Of a DNA stretch of 64,000 bases, positions 10,901 to 19,749 are shown in pieces. The translations under genes were made by a program, and so were the position numbers. Source of the stretch: an uncultured Bacteroides sp. (GTDB lineage: Bacteria; Bacteroidota; Bacteroidia; Bacteroidales; Bacteroidaceae); assembly GCA_947074205.1 (NCBI GenBank), contig CAMTOQ010000002.1, positions 62,001 to 126,000 of the forward strand, in the 5' to 3' direction. Below the pieces are notes generated by a model. The model did no database searches and was not told the DNA's origin. It worked only from the letters and a program-made list of their open reading frames with translations. Position 1 is the first letter of the stretch, and every line of letters begins with the position of its first letter.

Positions 10901-10941
10901 CGTGAAAAGCTTTTGTATATCGTGAAAATGCACTAATTTAG
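10901..10941 (+). promoter_or_regulatory. gyrA promoter with repeated CGTGAAAA boxes
   Basis: TTTTG at 10911-10915 and TAATTTAG at 10934-10941 (one mismatch to TAnnTTTG) are 18 bases apart, the spacing expected for -33 and -7. CGTGAAAA occurs at 10901-10908 and again at 10921-10928, exactly 20 bases apart, on either side of the -33 box. Confidence 0.5.
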
Positions 10942-10988
10942 CGTGGTTTTTAATAGGCCAATAAAGTTATAATTAATAATCATCTTAA

Positions 10989-13550
10989 ATGCTTGAACAA
11001 GACAGAATTATAAAAATCAACATTGAAGAAGAAATGAAATCATCGTACATTGACTACTCTATGTCAGTCATTGTATCTCGTGCTCTTCCCGATGTTAGAG
11101 ATGGATTCAAGCCCGTTCACCGCCGTATTTTGTACGGAATGATGGAACTGGGAAATACTTCCGACAAACCCTACAAGAAATCTGCCAGAATCGTTGGTGA
11201 AGTACTTGGTAAATATCACCCTCACGGCGACTCTTCTGTATATTTGGCTATGGTACGTATGGCACAAGATTGGGCTATGCGTTATCCATTGGTAGATGGT
11301 CAAGGTAACTTTGGTTCAGTCGATGGCGATAGCCCCGCAGCGATGCGTTATACAGAGGCTCGTCTAAACAAGCTGGGCGAATCTATGATGGACGACTTGT
11401 ACAAAAATACAGTTGACTTCAACCCCAACTTCGACAACACCTTGAAGGAACCAACAGTAATGCCAACTCGTATTCCAAATCTTTTGGTTAATGGTGCGTC
11501 TGGTATTGCAGTAGGTATGGCAACTAATATGCCTCCTCACAACCTTTCGGAAGTAATTGATGCTTGTTTAGCGTTTTTAGCTAATCCTGAGATTGAAATT
11601 GAAGAGCTGATGAATTACGTAAAAGCTCCAGATTTCCCTACAGGTGGTTATATTTATGGCGTTACTGGTGTTCGCGAAGCTTACCTCACAGGTAGAGGTA
11701 GAGTAGTGATGCGTGCACGTGCCGAAATAGAAAGTGGATCAACCCACGATAAAATCGTTATCTCAGAGATTCCTTATAACGTAAATAAGGCAGAACTGAT
11801 TAAATATATAGCCGACCTCGTTAATGACAAGAAGATCGAAGGTATCTCTAATGCCAATGACGAATCGGACCGCGAAGGTATGCGTATCGTTATCGATATC
11901 AAGCGCGATGCCAATGCGAGCGTAGTGCTCAACAAGCTCTATAAGATGACTGCACTCCAAACATCGTTTGGCGTAAACAACGTTGCTCTGGTTCATGGCC
12001 GACCCAAAACATTGAATCTTAAAGATTTGATCAGCAACTTTGTAGACCATAGACGTGAGGTCGTGATTCGTCGTACAGAGTTTGATTTACAAAAAGCAAA
12101 AGACCGTGCACATATTGTAGAAGGACTTATTATTGCGTCCGATAATATCGACGAAGTGATTCGTATTATACGTGCTGCACAAACACCAAATATTGCCATT
12201 GAAAACTTGATGGCTCGCTTCAATCTCTCTGATAGACAAGCTCGTGCTATTGTTGAAATGCGTCTACGTCAATTGACTGGACTACTTCAAGATCAGCTGC
12301 ATGGAGAGTATGACGAATTGATGAAGCTAATTGCATACTTGGAAAGCATTCTTACCGACGAAGAAGTTTGCCGTACAGTAATCAAAGACGAACTAACAGA
12401 TGTGAGAGCTAGCTATGGCGACAAACGTCGCTCAGAAATAGTATATTCTTCTGAAGAGTTCAATCCTGAAGATTTCTATGCCGACGATGAAATGATTATT
12501 ACAATTTCTCATCTAGGCTATATTAAGCGTACACCTCTTACTGAATTCCGTGCTCAGAATCGCGGTGGAGTAGGTTCTAAGGGTTCAGAAACACGTGACG
12601 AGGACTTCGTAGAACACATCTATCCAGCTACAATGCACAACACGATGATGTTCTTTACTCAAAAAGGTAAGTGTTATTGGCTAAAAGTGTACGAGATCCC
12701 TGAAGGAAGCAAAACATCTAAGGGTCGTGCTATTCAAAATCTACTAAATATCGATTCCGATGACGCTGTAACAGCTTATCTTCGTGTTAAGAGCTTGGTA
12801 GACAAAGAGTATATCAATAGTCATTATGTATTGTTCTGTACTCAAAACGGTGTTATTAAAAAGACATTGCTTGAGCAATACTCACGTCCAAGACAAAACG
12901 GTGTGAATGCTATAACAATTCGTGAGGACGATAGCGTAATCGAAGTTCGTATGACTAACGGAAACAATGAGATTATCATTGCCAACCGTAACGGCCGTGC
13001 TATTCGTTTCCACGAGTCTAGAGTTCGTGTAATGGGTCGTACAGCTACAGGTGTACGAGGTATTACTCTTGATAACGACGGACAAGACCATGTAGTTGGT
13101 ATGATCTGTATCAAAAATCTAGAAACTGATGCAGTAATGGTGATTTCAGAGCAAGGATTTGGTAAAAGATCTCCGGCTGAAGACTATCGTCAAACAAATA
13201 GAGGCGGAAAAGGTGTAAAAACTATGAATATTACCGAAAAAACTGGTAAATTAGTAGCGATTAAATCTGTAACCGATGACAATGATTTGATGATCATTAA
13301 CAAATCCGGTATCACAATCCGCTTAAAAGTGGCTGATGTACGCCCAACAGGACGTGCTACACAGGGAGTTCGCTTGATTAATCTCGAGAAAAGAAATGAT
13401 CATATAGGCTCTGTTTGCAAGGTTACAACAGAAAGCCTTGAGGATGAGATACCTGTTGAAGAAGCAGAAGGGACTATTGTTTGCACTGATATAGATACAG
13501 ATCAACCTGATATCCAAGCAGAAGAAACGACTACTAATGATAATGAATAA
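10989..13550 (+). CDS. gyrA: DNA gyrase subunit A
   Basis: GyrA cuts and rejoins DNA during negative supercoiling, as A2B2 with GyrB. In the 853 residues the catalytic tyrosine is Tyr121 ([10 protein letters not shown]). The C-terminal beta-pinwheel has a recognisable GyrA box ([11 protein letters not shown]), which distinguishes it from ParC. The quinolone region reads [17 protein letters not shown]: Ser82 is the sensitive residue, but position 86, where E. coli has Asp87, is Leu. The acidic tail (about 820-853) is typical. It is preceded by a promoter and followed by a TPR protein whose true start lies 55 bases downstream. Confidence 0.97.
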   Translation: MLEQDRIIKINIEEEMKSSYIDYSMSVIVSRALPDVRDGFKPVHRRILYGMMELGNTSDKPYKKSARIVGEVLGKYHPHGDSSVYLAMVRMAQDWAMRYPLVDGQGNFGSVDGDSPAAMRYTEARLNKLGESMMDDLYKNTVDFNPNFDNTLKEPTVMPTRIPNLLVNGASGIAVGMATNMPPHNLSEVIDACLAFLANPEIEIEELMNYVKAPDFPTGGYIYGVTGVREAYLTGRGRVVMRARAEIESGSTHDKIVISEIPYNVNKAELIKYIADLVNDKKIEGISNANDESDREGMRIVIDIKRDANASVVLNKLYKMTALQTSFGVNNVALVHGRPKTLNLKDLISNFVDHRREVVIRRTEFDLQKAKDRAHIVEGLIIASDNIDEVIRIIRAAQTPNIAIENLMARFNLSDRQARAIVEMRLRQLTGLLQDQLHGEYDELMKLIAYLESILTDEEVCRTVIKDELTDVRASYGDKRRSEIVYSSEEFNPEDFYADDEMIITISHLGYIKRTPLTEFRAQNRGGVGSKGSETRDEDFVEHIYPATMHNTMMFFTQKGKCYWLKVYEIPEGSKTSKGRAIQNLLNIDSDDAVTAYLRVKSLVDKEYINSHYVLFCTQNGVIKKTLLEQYSRPRQNGVNAITIREDDSVIEVRMTNGNNEIIIANRNGRAIRFHESRVRVMGRTATGVRGITLDNDGQDHVVGMICIKNLETDAVMVISEQGFGKRSPAEDYRQTNRGGKGVKTMNITEKTGKLVAIKSVTDDNDLMIINKSGITIRLKVADVRPTGRATQGVRLINLEKRNDHIGSVCKVTTESLEDEIPVEEAEGTIVCTDIDTDQPDIQAEETTTNDNE

Positions 13551-13605
13551 GTATATGACTAAAAATACAAGATCTAATTTATTAACTTACATAAAAACAA
13601 CAATC

Positions 13606-14814
13606 ATGAAAAGAGGACTATTTTCGTTGGTGTTACTTATGGTTGTAAGTTTTGCATTTGCTCAACAAAAAAGTGTGAGAGAAGCAAAAACTATAGCCGG
13701 TGATGTAAAACCCGATCTTAAAAAGGCTGAATCATTGATTAATGAAGCCTTGAAAAATCCTGAAACGTCAAACGATGCAGCTACTTGGGATGTTGCAGGC
13801 ATAGTACAAAAGCGCATTATTGAAGAAGAGATGAAAAATGCTTACCTTCAAAAGCCTTTTGACACGCTTAAAGCTTACAACAGCATCCTAAAAATGTATG
13901 AGTACTTCATCAAGTGCGATGAACTAGCTGAAGTACCAGACGCAAAAGGCAAAGTAAAGAATAAATACAGAAAAGCTAATGCTGCTTCAATGCTTGCTGA
14001 GCGCAACAACTTAATCAATGGTGGTATTGAGTATTTCAACGTTAGACAACCTGAGAATGCTTTGAAGTTTTTCGGCACATATGTTGATGCAGCTTCTTAT
14101 CCTATTTTAGCAAAGGAAAACATTGCCGTTACAGATACAATGCTTCCCCAAATTGCATACTATGCTGTTTTGGCCGCTAATGATTCAGAGAATCCAACAG
14201 CTATTATTAAGTATGCGCCTTTTGCTGTTAAGAGCAAAAATAAGGAAGAGGCTGCAACGGCTTTACAAGTATGGAGTAGTGCCCTTAAAGATCAAGGCAA
14301 TACTGATGCTTGGATAGCTAAGCTTCAAGAAGGTATTGTAACTTTCCCAGATAATCAATACTTCTTTGCTAATCTTATCGACCATTACAGCTCTTCTAAT
14401 CAACCAGAGAAGGCTATGGAATTTGCAGATAGCATGCTTGCAAAAGAACCTAATAACAAGCTTTACCTTTATGTAAAAGCTTATCTTTTGCACAACATGA
14501 ATAACTACGATGAAGCGATTAAGTACTACACAAAAGCTATCGAAGCTGATCCTGAATATGCAGAAGCTTACTCTAACTTAGGCTTGATTTATATCATGAA
14601 GGCTCAAGAAGCTGCTGATGCTGACGCTGTAGATTTGTCTAATACATCTGGCCAAGAAGCTGCAAAAGCTAACTACAAAGAGGCTAAAACTTACCTTGAA
14701 AAAGCTAGACAACTTAGACCTGAACAAAAAGATCTTTGGGCTCCTGGTTTATATCGAGTTTATTACAACCTCAATATGGAACCTGAATTCCTTGAGATTG
14801 AATCTGTAATGTAA
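13606..14814 (+). CDS. Secreted tetratricopeptide-repeat protein
   Basis: I place the start at ATG 13606, where MKRGLFSLVLLMVVSFAFA gives a clean signal peptide with cleavage before QQ; the frame is open further upstream, overlapping gyrA, but those residues would bury the signal. The mature protein (about 383 residues) is helical and ends in TPR units at about 285-350 (NNYDEAIKYYTKAIEADPEYAEAYSNLG). It is likely periplasmic and a protein-protein scaffold. It follows gyrA closely with no terminator between, so it may be cotranscribed. Specific partner unknown. Confidence 0.85.
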   Translation: MKRGLFSLVLLMVVSFAFAQQKSVREAKTIAGDVKPDLKKAESLINEALKNPETSNDAATWDVAGIVQKRIIEEEMKNAYLQKPFDTLKAYNSILKMYEYFIKCDELAEVPDAKGKVKNKYRKANAASMLAERNNLINGGIEYFNVRQPENALKFFGTYVDAASYPILAKENIAVTDTMLPQIAYYAVLAANDSENPTAIIKYAPFAVKSKNKEEAATALQVWSSALKDQGNTDAWIAKLQEGIVTFPDNQYFFANLIDHYSSSNQPEKAMEFADSMLAKEPNNKLYLYVKAYLLHNMNNYDEAIKYYTKAIEADPEYAEAYSNLGLIYIMKAQEAADADAVDLSNTSGQEAAKANYKEAKTYLEKARQLRPEQKDLWAPGLYRVYYNLNMEPEFLEIESVM

Positions 14815-14838
14815 GACGCAAATATCTTTACATATATG

Positions 14839-14886
14839 GGTTACTATTGGAGTATTTTCATACTCCAATAGTAACCTTTTTTATTT
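14839..14886 (+). terminator. Strong intrinsic terminator of the gyrA-TPR unit
   Basis: A perfect 17-bp stem (14839-14855 with 14860-14876) closes a TTTC loop and is followed by a T-rich run. Confidence 0.9.
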
Positions 14887-15342
14887 TTACATAGGATATC
14901 ACTGAGGCTTAGAGGACAGAAAAAATGCTCTTTTTGAATAAACAGATCCAACTATTTACCATGAAAAAAGAGTATTCTGTTTGAGAATAAATGGGTGACG
15001 TTATAAGCTCAACAAAATGCATAGCTCCTAATAATCGTATAGTTTATGTAATACGTAAAGGGAAAATAGATTAAGACACCTGCTCGAAAGATTCGCCAGA
15101 TACGATTATTTTTGGCTATTATAAAACTTTCCACAGGTTCTATATTTCATTGGATCTTTATTCCGCTTGATAAGAAGGTGATCATATAGCTCTGAATTTA
15201 ATTTGAACTACTGTTCCTTACTTTCTACTTACTTCTTTGTCTTTATTCCTTTTTATTTTATTTCCAACCATGCTGTTTTGTTGCATATATAACTATTGCA
15301 TAGGTATACTAAAAGAATATAATTCTAGTAGGGTATATGAAC
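14887..15342. other. Gene-free stretch with possible RNA structure
   Basis: About 450 bases without a credible reading frame on either strand and richer in A+T than its neighbours. Near its left end, 14928-14935 (CTCTTTTT) can pair with 14965-14972 while 14940-14946 (AAACAGA) can pair with 14976-14982; the two stems interlock as in an H-type pseudoknot. Such short A/T-rich pairings can occur by chance. It could be a non-coding RNA, a decayed gene or simply spacer; I see nothing decisive. Confidence 0.35.
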
Positions 15343-15346
15343 AAAA

Positions 15347-15392
15347 TTAGCCGAGGAATTAATATTAAACATAATACCAATTCCTCGGCTAA
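15347..15392 (-). terminator. Terminator of the universal stress protein gene
   Basis: TTAGCCGAGGAATT at 15347-15360 pairs perfectly with 15379-15392 (14 bp). Read on the minus strand it is followed by TTTTGTT and lies 28 bases after the stop of the gene ending at 15420. Confidence 0.8.
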
Positions 15393-15419
15393 TAAGATTT
15401 GAAAATATTCGAGCTGCTT

Positions 15420-16556
15420 TTACTGTTGATGGATAATCAACAATGGTGTATCTGTGTGAAAAATCATCTTTCTAGCTATACTCGGGTTAAATAGTCGTGC
15501 AAACACATTTCTCCTGTAAGACACAGTAGTTATAACATCAATGTGATTATCCGCGATATATTTATCAAAGCTTCTAAGATTATCATCACTATAAACCACA
15601 TTAAAGCTAAAGTGAAATGATGGATAGTGTTTTTCAAAATAGTCACGAAGCCCAGACATTTTAATACTATTCATCAGGTCCTTCGATTCTTTTTCAGTTG
15701 CCATTAACAATAAGGAGACATCATACTCGTATACATTCCAAGTATTGAAGAAATTATCAAAAGCGACTAGATCTCTCTGATCAAAATTTGTTATAAAAGC
15801 TATCTTCTTTACCGCATCAAAGTTCTCAAAAGGTGTATCTTCTGGGATTGCTAAAACAGTTGTTCTACTCCGATCAATAACTTCTGCTGTAACGCTCCCT
15901 AGTAAATCGATTTCTTTCTGACCAGCTCCACGAGTTCCCATGACAATTAGTAACGGAGTGAACTCTTTAGCATAATTGATTATTTCATCTTCGGGTATTC
16001 CTTCGCGCAATATACATGAGTATTTTACTTTAGGTAGTATTCCAGCTTTAATTTTCTCCTTTATGCTATTGGATAGATGATCTAAATCACCATGAACTTT
16101 CTTTATAATTGTTGTCGCCAACTCTTCATCTTGGATCTGATAGTTAAAAACGTCGCTATAGGGTAAAGTTGAATTATATATAGGTGTAAAATATACATGT
16201 AAAAGTATTACCTCAGCATCAAATTTTTCAGCTAAATTAAAACCAAAGTTGCAAGCTTTGACCGAATAATTTGAGAAATCCACCGGAATTAAGATTTTTG
16301 GACAAATACCCTCTCCTACTTCCATTGGTTTTTCGGATATTATACTATCAGCCAACCACGCTGAACTTTCAATAATTTTCAATGCCCGAGGCAAATCCGA
16401 CTCCTTTATTCTGACACGTACTCCAGAGGATATAATTGGTTGAATTAGATTTACGTTATGAATGTAGTTTTCAATACCTTCATTATCTAACACATTCTTC
16501 AATATCTGAGCCTTTGAATAGGTTAATATAGCTAGGGTTACGAGTTTTTCTTCCAT
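15420..16556 (-). CDS. Tandem universal stress protein with N-terminal DUF2007-like domain
   Basis: Start taken at ATG 16556 (378 residues, MEEKLVTLAIL). Residues 1-70 resemble the small DUF2007-type signal-transducer domain (SKAQILKNVLDNEGIENYI...RVRIKESDLPRALKII). Two UspA domains follow: the first (about 85-245) opens with KILIPVDFSNYS and contains the ATP-binding-type GTRGAGQ...LLGSVTAEVIDRS; the second is more divergent and ends FHTDTPLLIIHQ. Tandem Usp proteins bind ATP or other nucleotides and act in stress and stationary-phase survival; the exact role is unknown. It has its own terminator, and the upstream small gene ends in another, so it is probably transcribed separately. Confidence 0.85.
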   Translation of the reverse strand: MEEKLVTLAILTYSKAQILKNVLDNEGIENYIHNVNLIQPIISSGVRVRIKESDLPRALKIIESSAWLADSIISEKPMEVGEGICPKILIPVDFSNYSVKACNFGFNLAEKFDAEVILLHVYFTPIYNSTLPYSDVFNYQIQDEELATTIIKKVHGDLDHLSNSIKEKIKAGILPKVKYSCILREGIPEDEIINYAKEFTPLLIVMGTRGAGQKEIDLLGSVTAEVIDRSRTTVLAIPEDTPFENFDAVKKIAFITNFDQRDLVAFDNFFNTWNVYEYDVSLLLMATEKESKDLMNSIKMSGLRDYFEKHYPSFHFSFNVVYSDDNLRSFDKYIADNHIDVITTVSYRRNVFARLFNPSIARKMIFHTDTPLLIIHQQ

Positions 16557-16596
16557 AAAAGTAGTGTTGTTTTTATTAAAATAGAACAAATAAATA

Positions 16597-16632
16597 ATCC
16601 CAATTGTTTCTTGGTGCGGGAACAATTGGGAT
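16597..16632 (-). terminator. Terminator of the small DNA-binding protein gene
   Basis: ATCCCAATTGTT (16597-16608) pairs perfectly with 16621-16632; on the minus strand the stem is followed by TTATTTATTTGTT. Confidence 0.8.
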
Positions 16633-16659
16633 ATGAATCTATAATATTATTGTTAAGTA

Positions 16660-16941
16660 CTACATGGCTAATCTTTCTTCCTCTGTATCAAGCATATTTA
16701 ATTCGTGCAAAATATCGAGTGCGCGCTCTAGGACAGTAGTATCATCGATCATAACTAAACCTCCATCAGGCCCTGGTTCTAAGTGAATACCAACACTTTT
16801 GCCCTCTTTAAAGTTGTGACCTCCAAAGAAATTACGAACTGTATCAACATGTATCCCGAGCTCATCAGCAATGCGGTGCATACTGCCACTTGGCAACGAA
16901 TCTTTGATCTTGCGAAGTTCATTGAATGTTATTGTCCTCAT
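16660..16941 (-). CDS. Small helix-turn-helix DNA-binding protein
   Basis: 93 residues. Residues 18-45 (SGSMHRIADELGIHVDTVRNFFGG) look like a helix-turn-helix whose recognition helix is DTVRNFF, followed by a short loop with LEPGPDGGLVMID and a C-terminal helix. Compact, acidic at the end, no other domain. Proteins of this size and sequence type are widespread in Bacteroidales as predicted DNA-binding proteins without an assigned target. It is followed by a good terminator and so stands alone. No sigma-type promoter box was found in the upstream 100 bases. Confidence 0.75.
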   Translation of the reverse strand: MRTITFNELRKIKDSLPSGSMHRIADELGIHVDTVRNFFGGHNFKEGKSVGIHLEPGPDGGLVMIDDTTVLERALDILHELNMLDTEEERLAM

Positions 16942-17126
16942 GTTATTATAAATTAAAGGTTAATAGAATGTTAGTTTTATCACGCAATAAACATAATAAA
17001 AATATGATTAAAGGGCAAATTATTATACCAATATTTTAGCATAAAGATATTTATTAATGTTATTTCGGCTGACTTAGAATAAAATCATTATTTTCGTGTC
17101 GAAGAAATCTTTTTAATATTGCGCAC

Positions 17127-17927
17127 ATGGAAGCAGTTCATCATAATTCTAGACAGCATTCAACTGGCTTTGCCTTGAGCGGTGGATTTGTGAAGGGTTT
17201 TGCTCATCTAGGTGTAATACAAGGGCTTTTAGAATGCGATATTAAACCAGATATTTTGCAAGGGGTAAGTGTCGGAGCGCTTGTTGGAGCCTTCTATGCA
17301 GATGGTAAGGAACCTTATAAGATATTAGAGATATTCCGTCCCTATAGTTTTAAAAATTTGGTCAAATTGTCTCTACCTCGCATAGGCTTTCTTGATATTG
17401 CTGAACTAACAGAGATCATTCGTTCTAACCTAACGCACAATAAGCTAGAAGATTTACCACTTCCACTTATTGTGACCGCTACCAATTTTGACTTAGGATG
17501 CTCTGTGCATTTTCAAAAGGGAGACATAGCTGATTGTGTGAGCGCCTCCTGCTGCATGCCAATACTCTTCAAACCAAAGATTATTGATGGGACTCATTAC
17601 GTGGATGGTGGAATTATCAAAAACCTTCCAGTAGCTCCCCTTAAACAAATTTGTGAGAAGGTTGTCGCCATAAACCTCTGCCCACTTGAAGTAGAAAGAT
17701 TCAAAATGAACATACTCGGAGTTGCTCTGCGTTCATATCATTTTCTACTTCGAGCCAATAGCTATGCTGATCGTGAAATAGCTGATCTTTTGCTCGAACC
17801 AGATCTTTCCAAATTCAGCCTGACGAAAATGGAAAGAGGTGAAGATATTTTTCTTACAGCTTACAAATATACAAAAGATTATTTACAGCTTTTACAAGAA
17901 TTAAATGGGACATATTGGAGGAATTAG
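17127..17927 (+). CDS. Patatin-like phospholipase
   Basis: A 266-residue protein with the patatin Ser-Asp dyad: nucleophile Ser48 in QGVSVGAL (GxSxG) and the catalytic Asp in YVDGGIIKN (DGG motif). The oxyanion loop appears as SGGFVKGFAHLG near residue 18. There is no signal peptide, so it is likely cytoplasmic or membrane-peripheral, of the RssA/YchK type, hydrolysing acyl esters of lipids. A weak -7-like box (TATTTTCG, 17089-17096) precedes it. The GH13 gene starts 41 bases downstream in the same direction and may be cotranscribed. Confidence 0.9.
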   Translation: MEAVHHNSRQHSTGFALSGGFVKGFAHLGVIQGLLECDIKPDILQGVSVGALVGAFYADGKEPYKILEIFRPYSFKNLVKLSLPRIGFLDIAELTEIIRSNLTHNKLEDLPLPLIVTATNFDLGCSVHFQKGDIADCVSASCCMPILFKPKIIDGTHYVDGGIIKNLPVAPLKQICEKVVAINLCPLEVERFKMNILGVALRSYHFLLRANSYADREIADLLLEPDLSKFSLTKMERGEDIFLTAYKYTKDYLQLLQELNGTYWRN

Positions 17928-17968
17928 CCCATTGTTTATGTAAAGTAAATTAACCATATAAAATACAA

Positions 17969-19663
17969 ATGAAGAGAAAGAAAATAGTGATCTACCAAAC
18001 ATTACCACGTCTATTTGGGAATGACAATAATTATTGCCAAAACAATGGTAATATTGCAGAAAATGGATGTGGGAAGATGGGAGATTTCACAGCTAAAGCA
18101 CTCAACGAGATTAAGAAGCTTGGCGCTACACATGTTTGGTACACAGGTATCATCGAGCATGCTACACAGACCTGTTATCGTCGCTATAATATTCGACCCG
18201 ACCACCCTGCTATTGTCAAGGGTAAAGCCGGCTCACCTTATGCTATAAAGGACTATTACGACATCGATCCAGATATTGCAGGAGACATTCCAGGGCGCAT
18301 GCTTGAGTTCGAAAACCTTGTGGCACGTACGCACAGCAAGGGGTTAAAAGTGATTATTGACTTTGTTCCTAATCATGTTGCCCGCCAATATAATTCGGAT
18401 GCTAAGCCAGAAGGCGTTGTTGACCTTGGTGCAGATGATGATAGTAGCTATGCTTTCAGCCCATATAACAATTTCTACTATATTCCACACACTCAGCTTC
18501 ATGGGCAATTTGATATGAAAGGGGATGCTACTGAACCCTATTATGAGTTCCCGGCTAAAGCTACTGGAAATAACCGTTTCGACGCCTACCCCACCATTAA
18601 TGACTGGTATGAAACGATTAAGCTGAACTATGGCATCGACTACCAAAATGGCGGTGGTGCCAGCTTTGACCCTATACCATCCACTTGGATAAAGATGCTA
18701 GATATTCTACTCTTCTGGGCTGATAAGAAAGTAGATGCCTTTCGCTGTGATATGGCCGAGATGGTTCCAGTTGAGTTTTGGAGCTGGGCTATTCCACAAG
18801 TAAAAGCACAATATCCTGATATCTTGTTTATTGCTGAGGTATATAATCCACATGAGTATCGCAATTATATATTTCGTGGCCATTTTGATTACCTTTATGA
18901 CAAGGTAGGACTTTATGACACGCTACGAAATGTGACTTGTGACTACGAATCTGCCGCTGCCATCTCTAAATGTTGGCAGAGTTTGAGTGGTATTGAGGAA
19001 AAGATGCTTAACTTCTTAGAGAATCATGACGAACAACGTATTGCATCCGATTTCTTCGCAGGCAACCCATTCAAGGCCGTTCCCGCTCTTATAGTATCTG
19101 CATTAATGAATACCACGCCAATGATGATCTATTTTGGACAAGAATTTGGAGAAATGGGTATGGATACCGAAGGGTTCAGTGGTCGAGATGGCCGAACTAC
19201 AATTTTCGACTATTGGAGCGTTAGTTCTATTCGCCGCTGGCGCAATGGAGGAAAATTTAATGGTGAGTTACTTTCAGAACAGGAAAAGCACCTCTACTCT
19301 ATTTATCAAAAGGTACTGAGCCTATGCAACGGTCAGGATGCTATTTCTCAAGGTTCTTTCTTCGATCTCATGTATGCAAACCTCAACGGTTGGCGTTTTA
19401 ATGCGCATAAGCAGTATGCATTTTTGCGTAAATATCAAAATGAGTTGTTGCTTATAGTAGTAAACTTCGATCGCGAAGCAGTTGATGTAGCCATAAATAT
19501 TCCTCAACATGCATTCGACTACCTACAACTTCCCGAGATAGAGCAATTTTCGGCTGTGGATTTGTTGACCGATACGTTGCTGCAAGTCTCCCTCTTATCT
19601 TCGAAACCTACGGAGATGAAGATTGAGGGTTATAGTGGGCGTGTCTTGAAATTCAAACTCTAG
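17969..19663 (+). CDS. Intracellular alpha-amylase-family glycoside hydrolase (GH13)
   Basis: 564 residues forming a GH13 (beta/alpha)8 barrel with a C-terminal beta domain. Catalytic residues visible: nucleophile Asp261 (FRCDMAEMV), acid/base Glu290 (FIAEVYNP) and transition-state Asp354 (LENHDEQR); the conserved DFVPNH region is at 131-136. No signal peptide, so it acts in the cytoplasm on alpha-glucans such as glycogen or imported maltodextrins. It faces glgB across a shared terminator, supporting a storage-polysaccharide role. Exact specificity (amylase, maltogenic or transferase) cannot be read from the sequence. Confidence 0.9.
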   Translation: MKRKKIVIYQTLPRLFGNDNNYCQNNGNIAENGCGKMGDFTAKALNEIKKLGATHVWYTGIIEHATQTCYRRYNIRPDHPAIVKGKAGSPYAIKDYYDIDPDIAGDIPGRMLEFENLVARTHSKGLKVIIDFVPNHVARQYNSDAKPEGVVDLGADDDSSYAFSPYNNFYYIPHTQLHGQFDMKGDATEPYYEFPAKATGNNRFDAYPTINDWYETIKLNYGIDYQNGGGASFDPIPSTWIKMLDILLFWADKKVDAFRCDMAEMVPVEFWSWAIPQVKAQYPDILFIAEVYNPHEYRNYIFRGHFDYLYDKVGLYDTLRNVTCDYESAAAISKCWQSLSGIEEKMLNFLENHDEQRIASDFFAGNPFKAVPALIVSALMNTTPMMIYFGQEFGEMGMDTEGFSGRDGRTTIFDYWSVSSIRRWRNGGKFNGELLSEQEKHLYSIYQKVLSLCNGQDAISQGSFFDLMYANLNGWRFNAHKQYAFLRKYQNELLLIVVNFDREAVDVAINIPQHAFDYLQLPEIEQFSAVDLLTDTLLQVSLLSSKPTEMKIEGYSGRVLKFKL

Positions 19664-19684
19664 CCCCCACTCTAGCAATATAAT

Positions 19685-19729
19685 AAAAAAGTTAGCCGAA
19701 CTCACAAAAAGGGTTCGGCTAACTTTTTT
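19685..19729. terminator. Bidirectional terminator between GH13 gene and glgB
   Basis: Perfect 17-bp stem (19685-19701 with 19713-19729) beginning with six A and ending with six T, so it has a U tract in either direction between two convergent genes. Confidence 0.92.
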
Positions 19730-19749
19730 ATTACTATTCCTTATAAGGC

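Noticed and set aside
13537..13605. Longer start of the TPR protein overlapping gyrA
   Set aside because: The 23 extra residues would precede the signal peptide; ATG 13606 gives a clean secretory signal.
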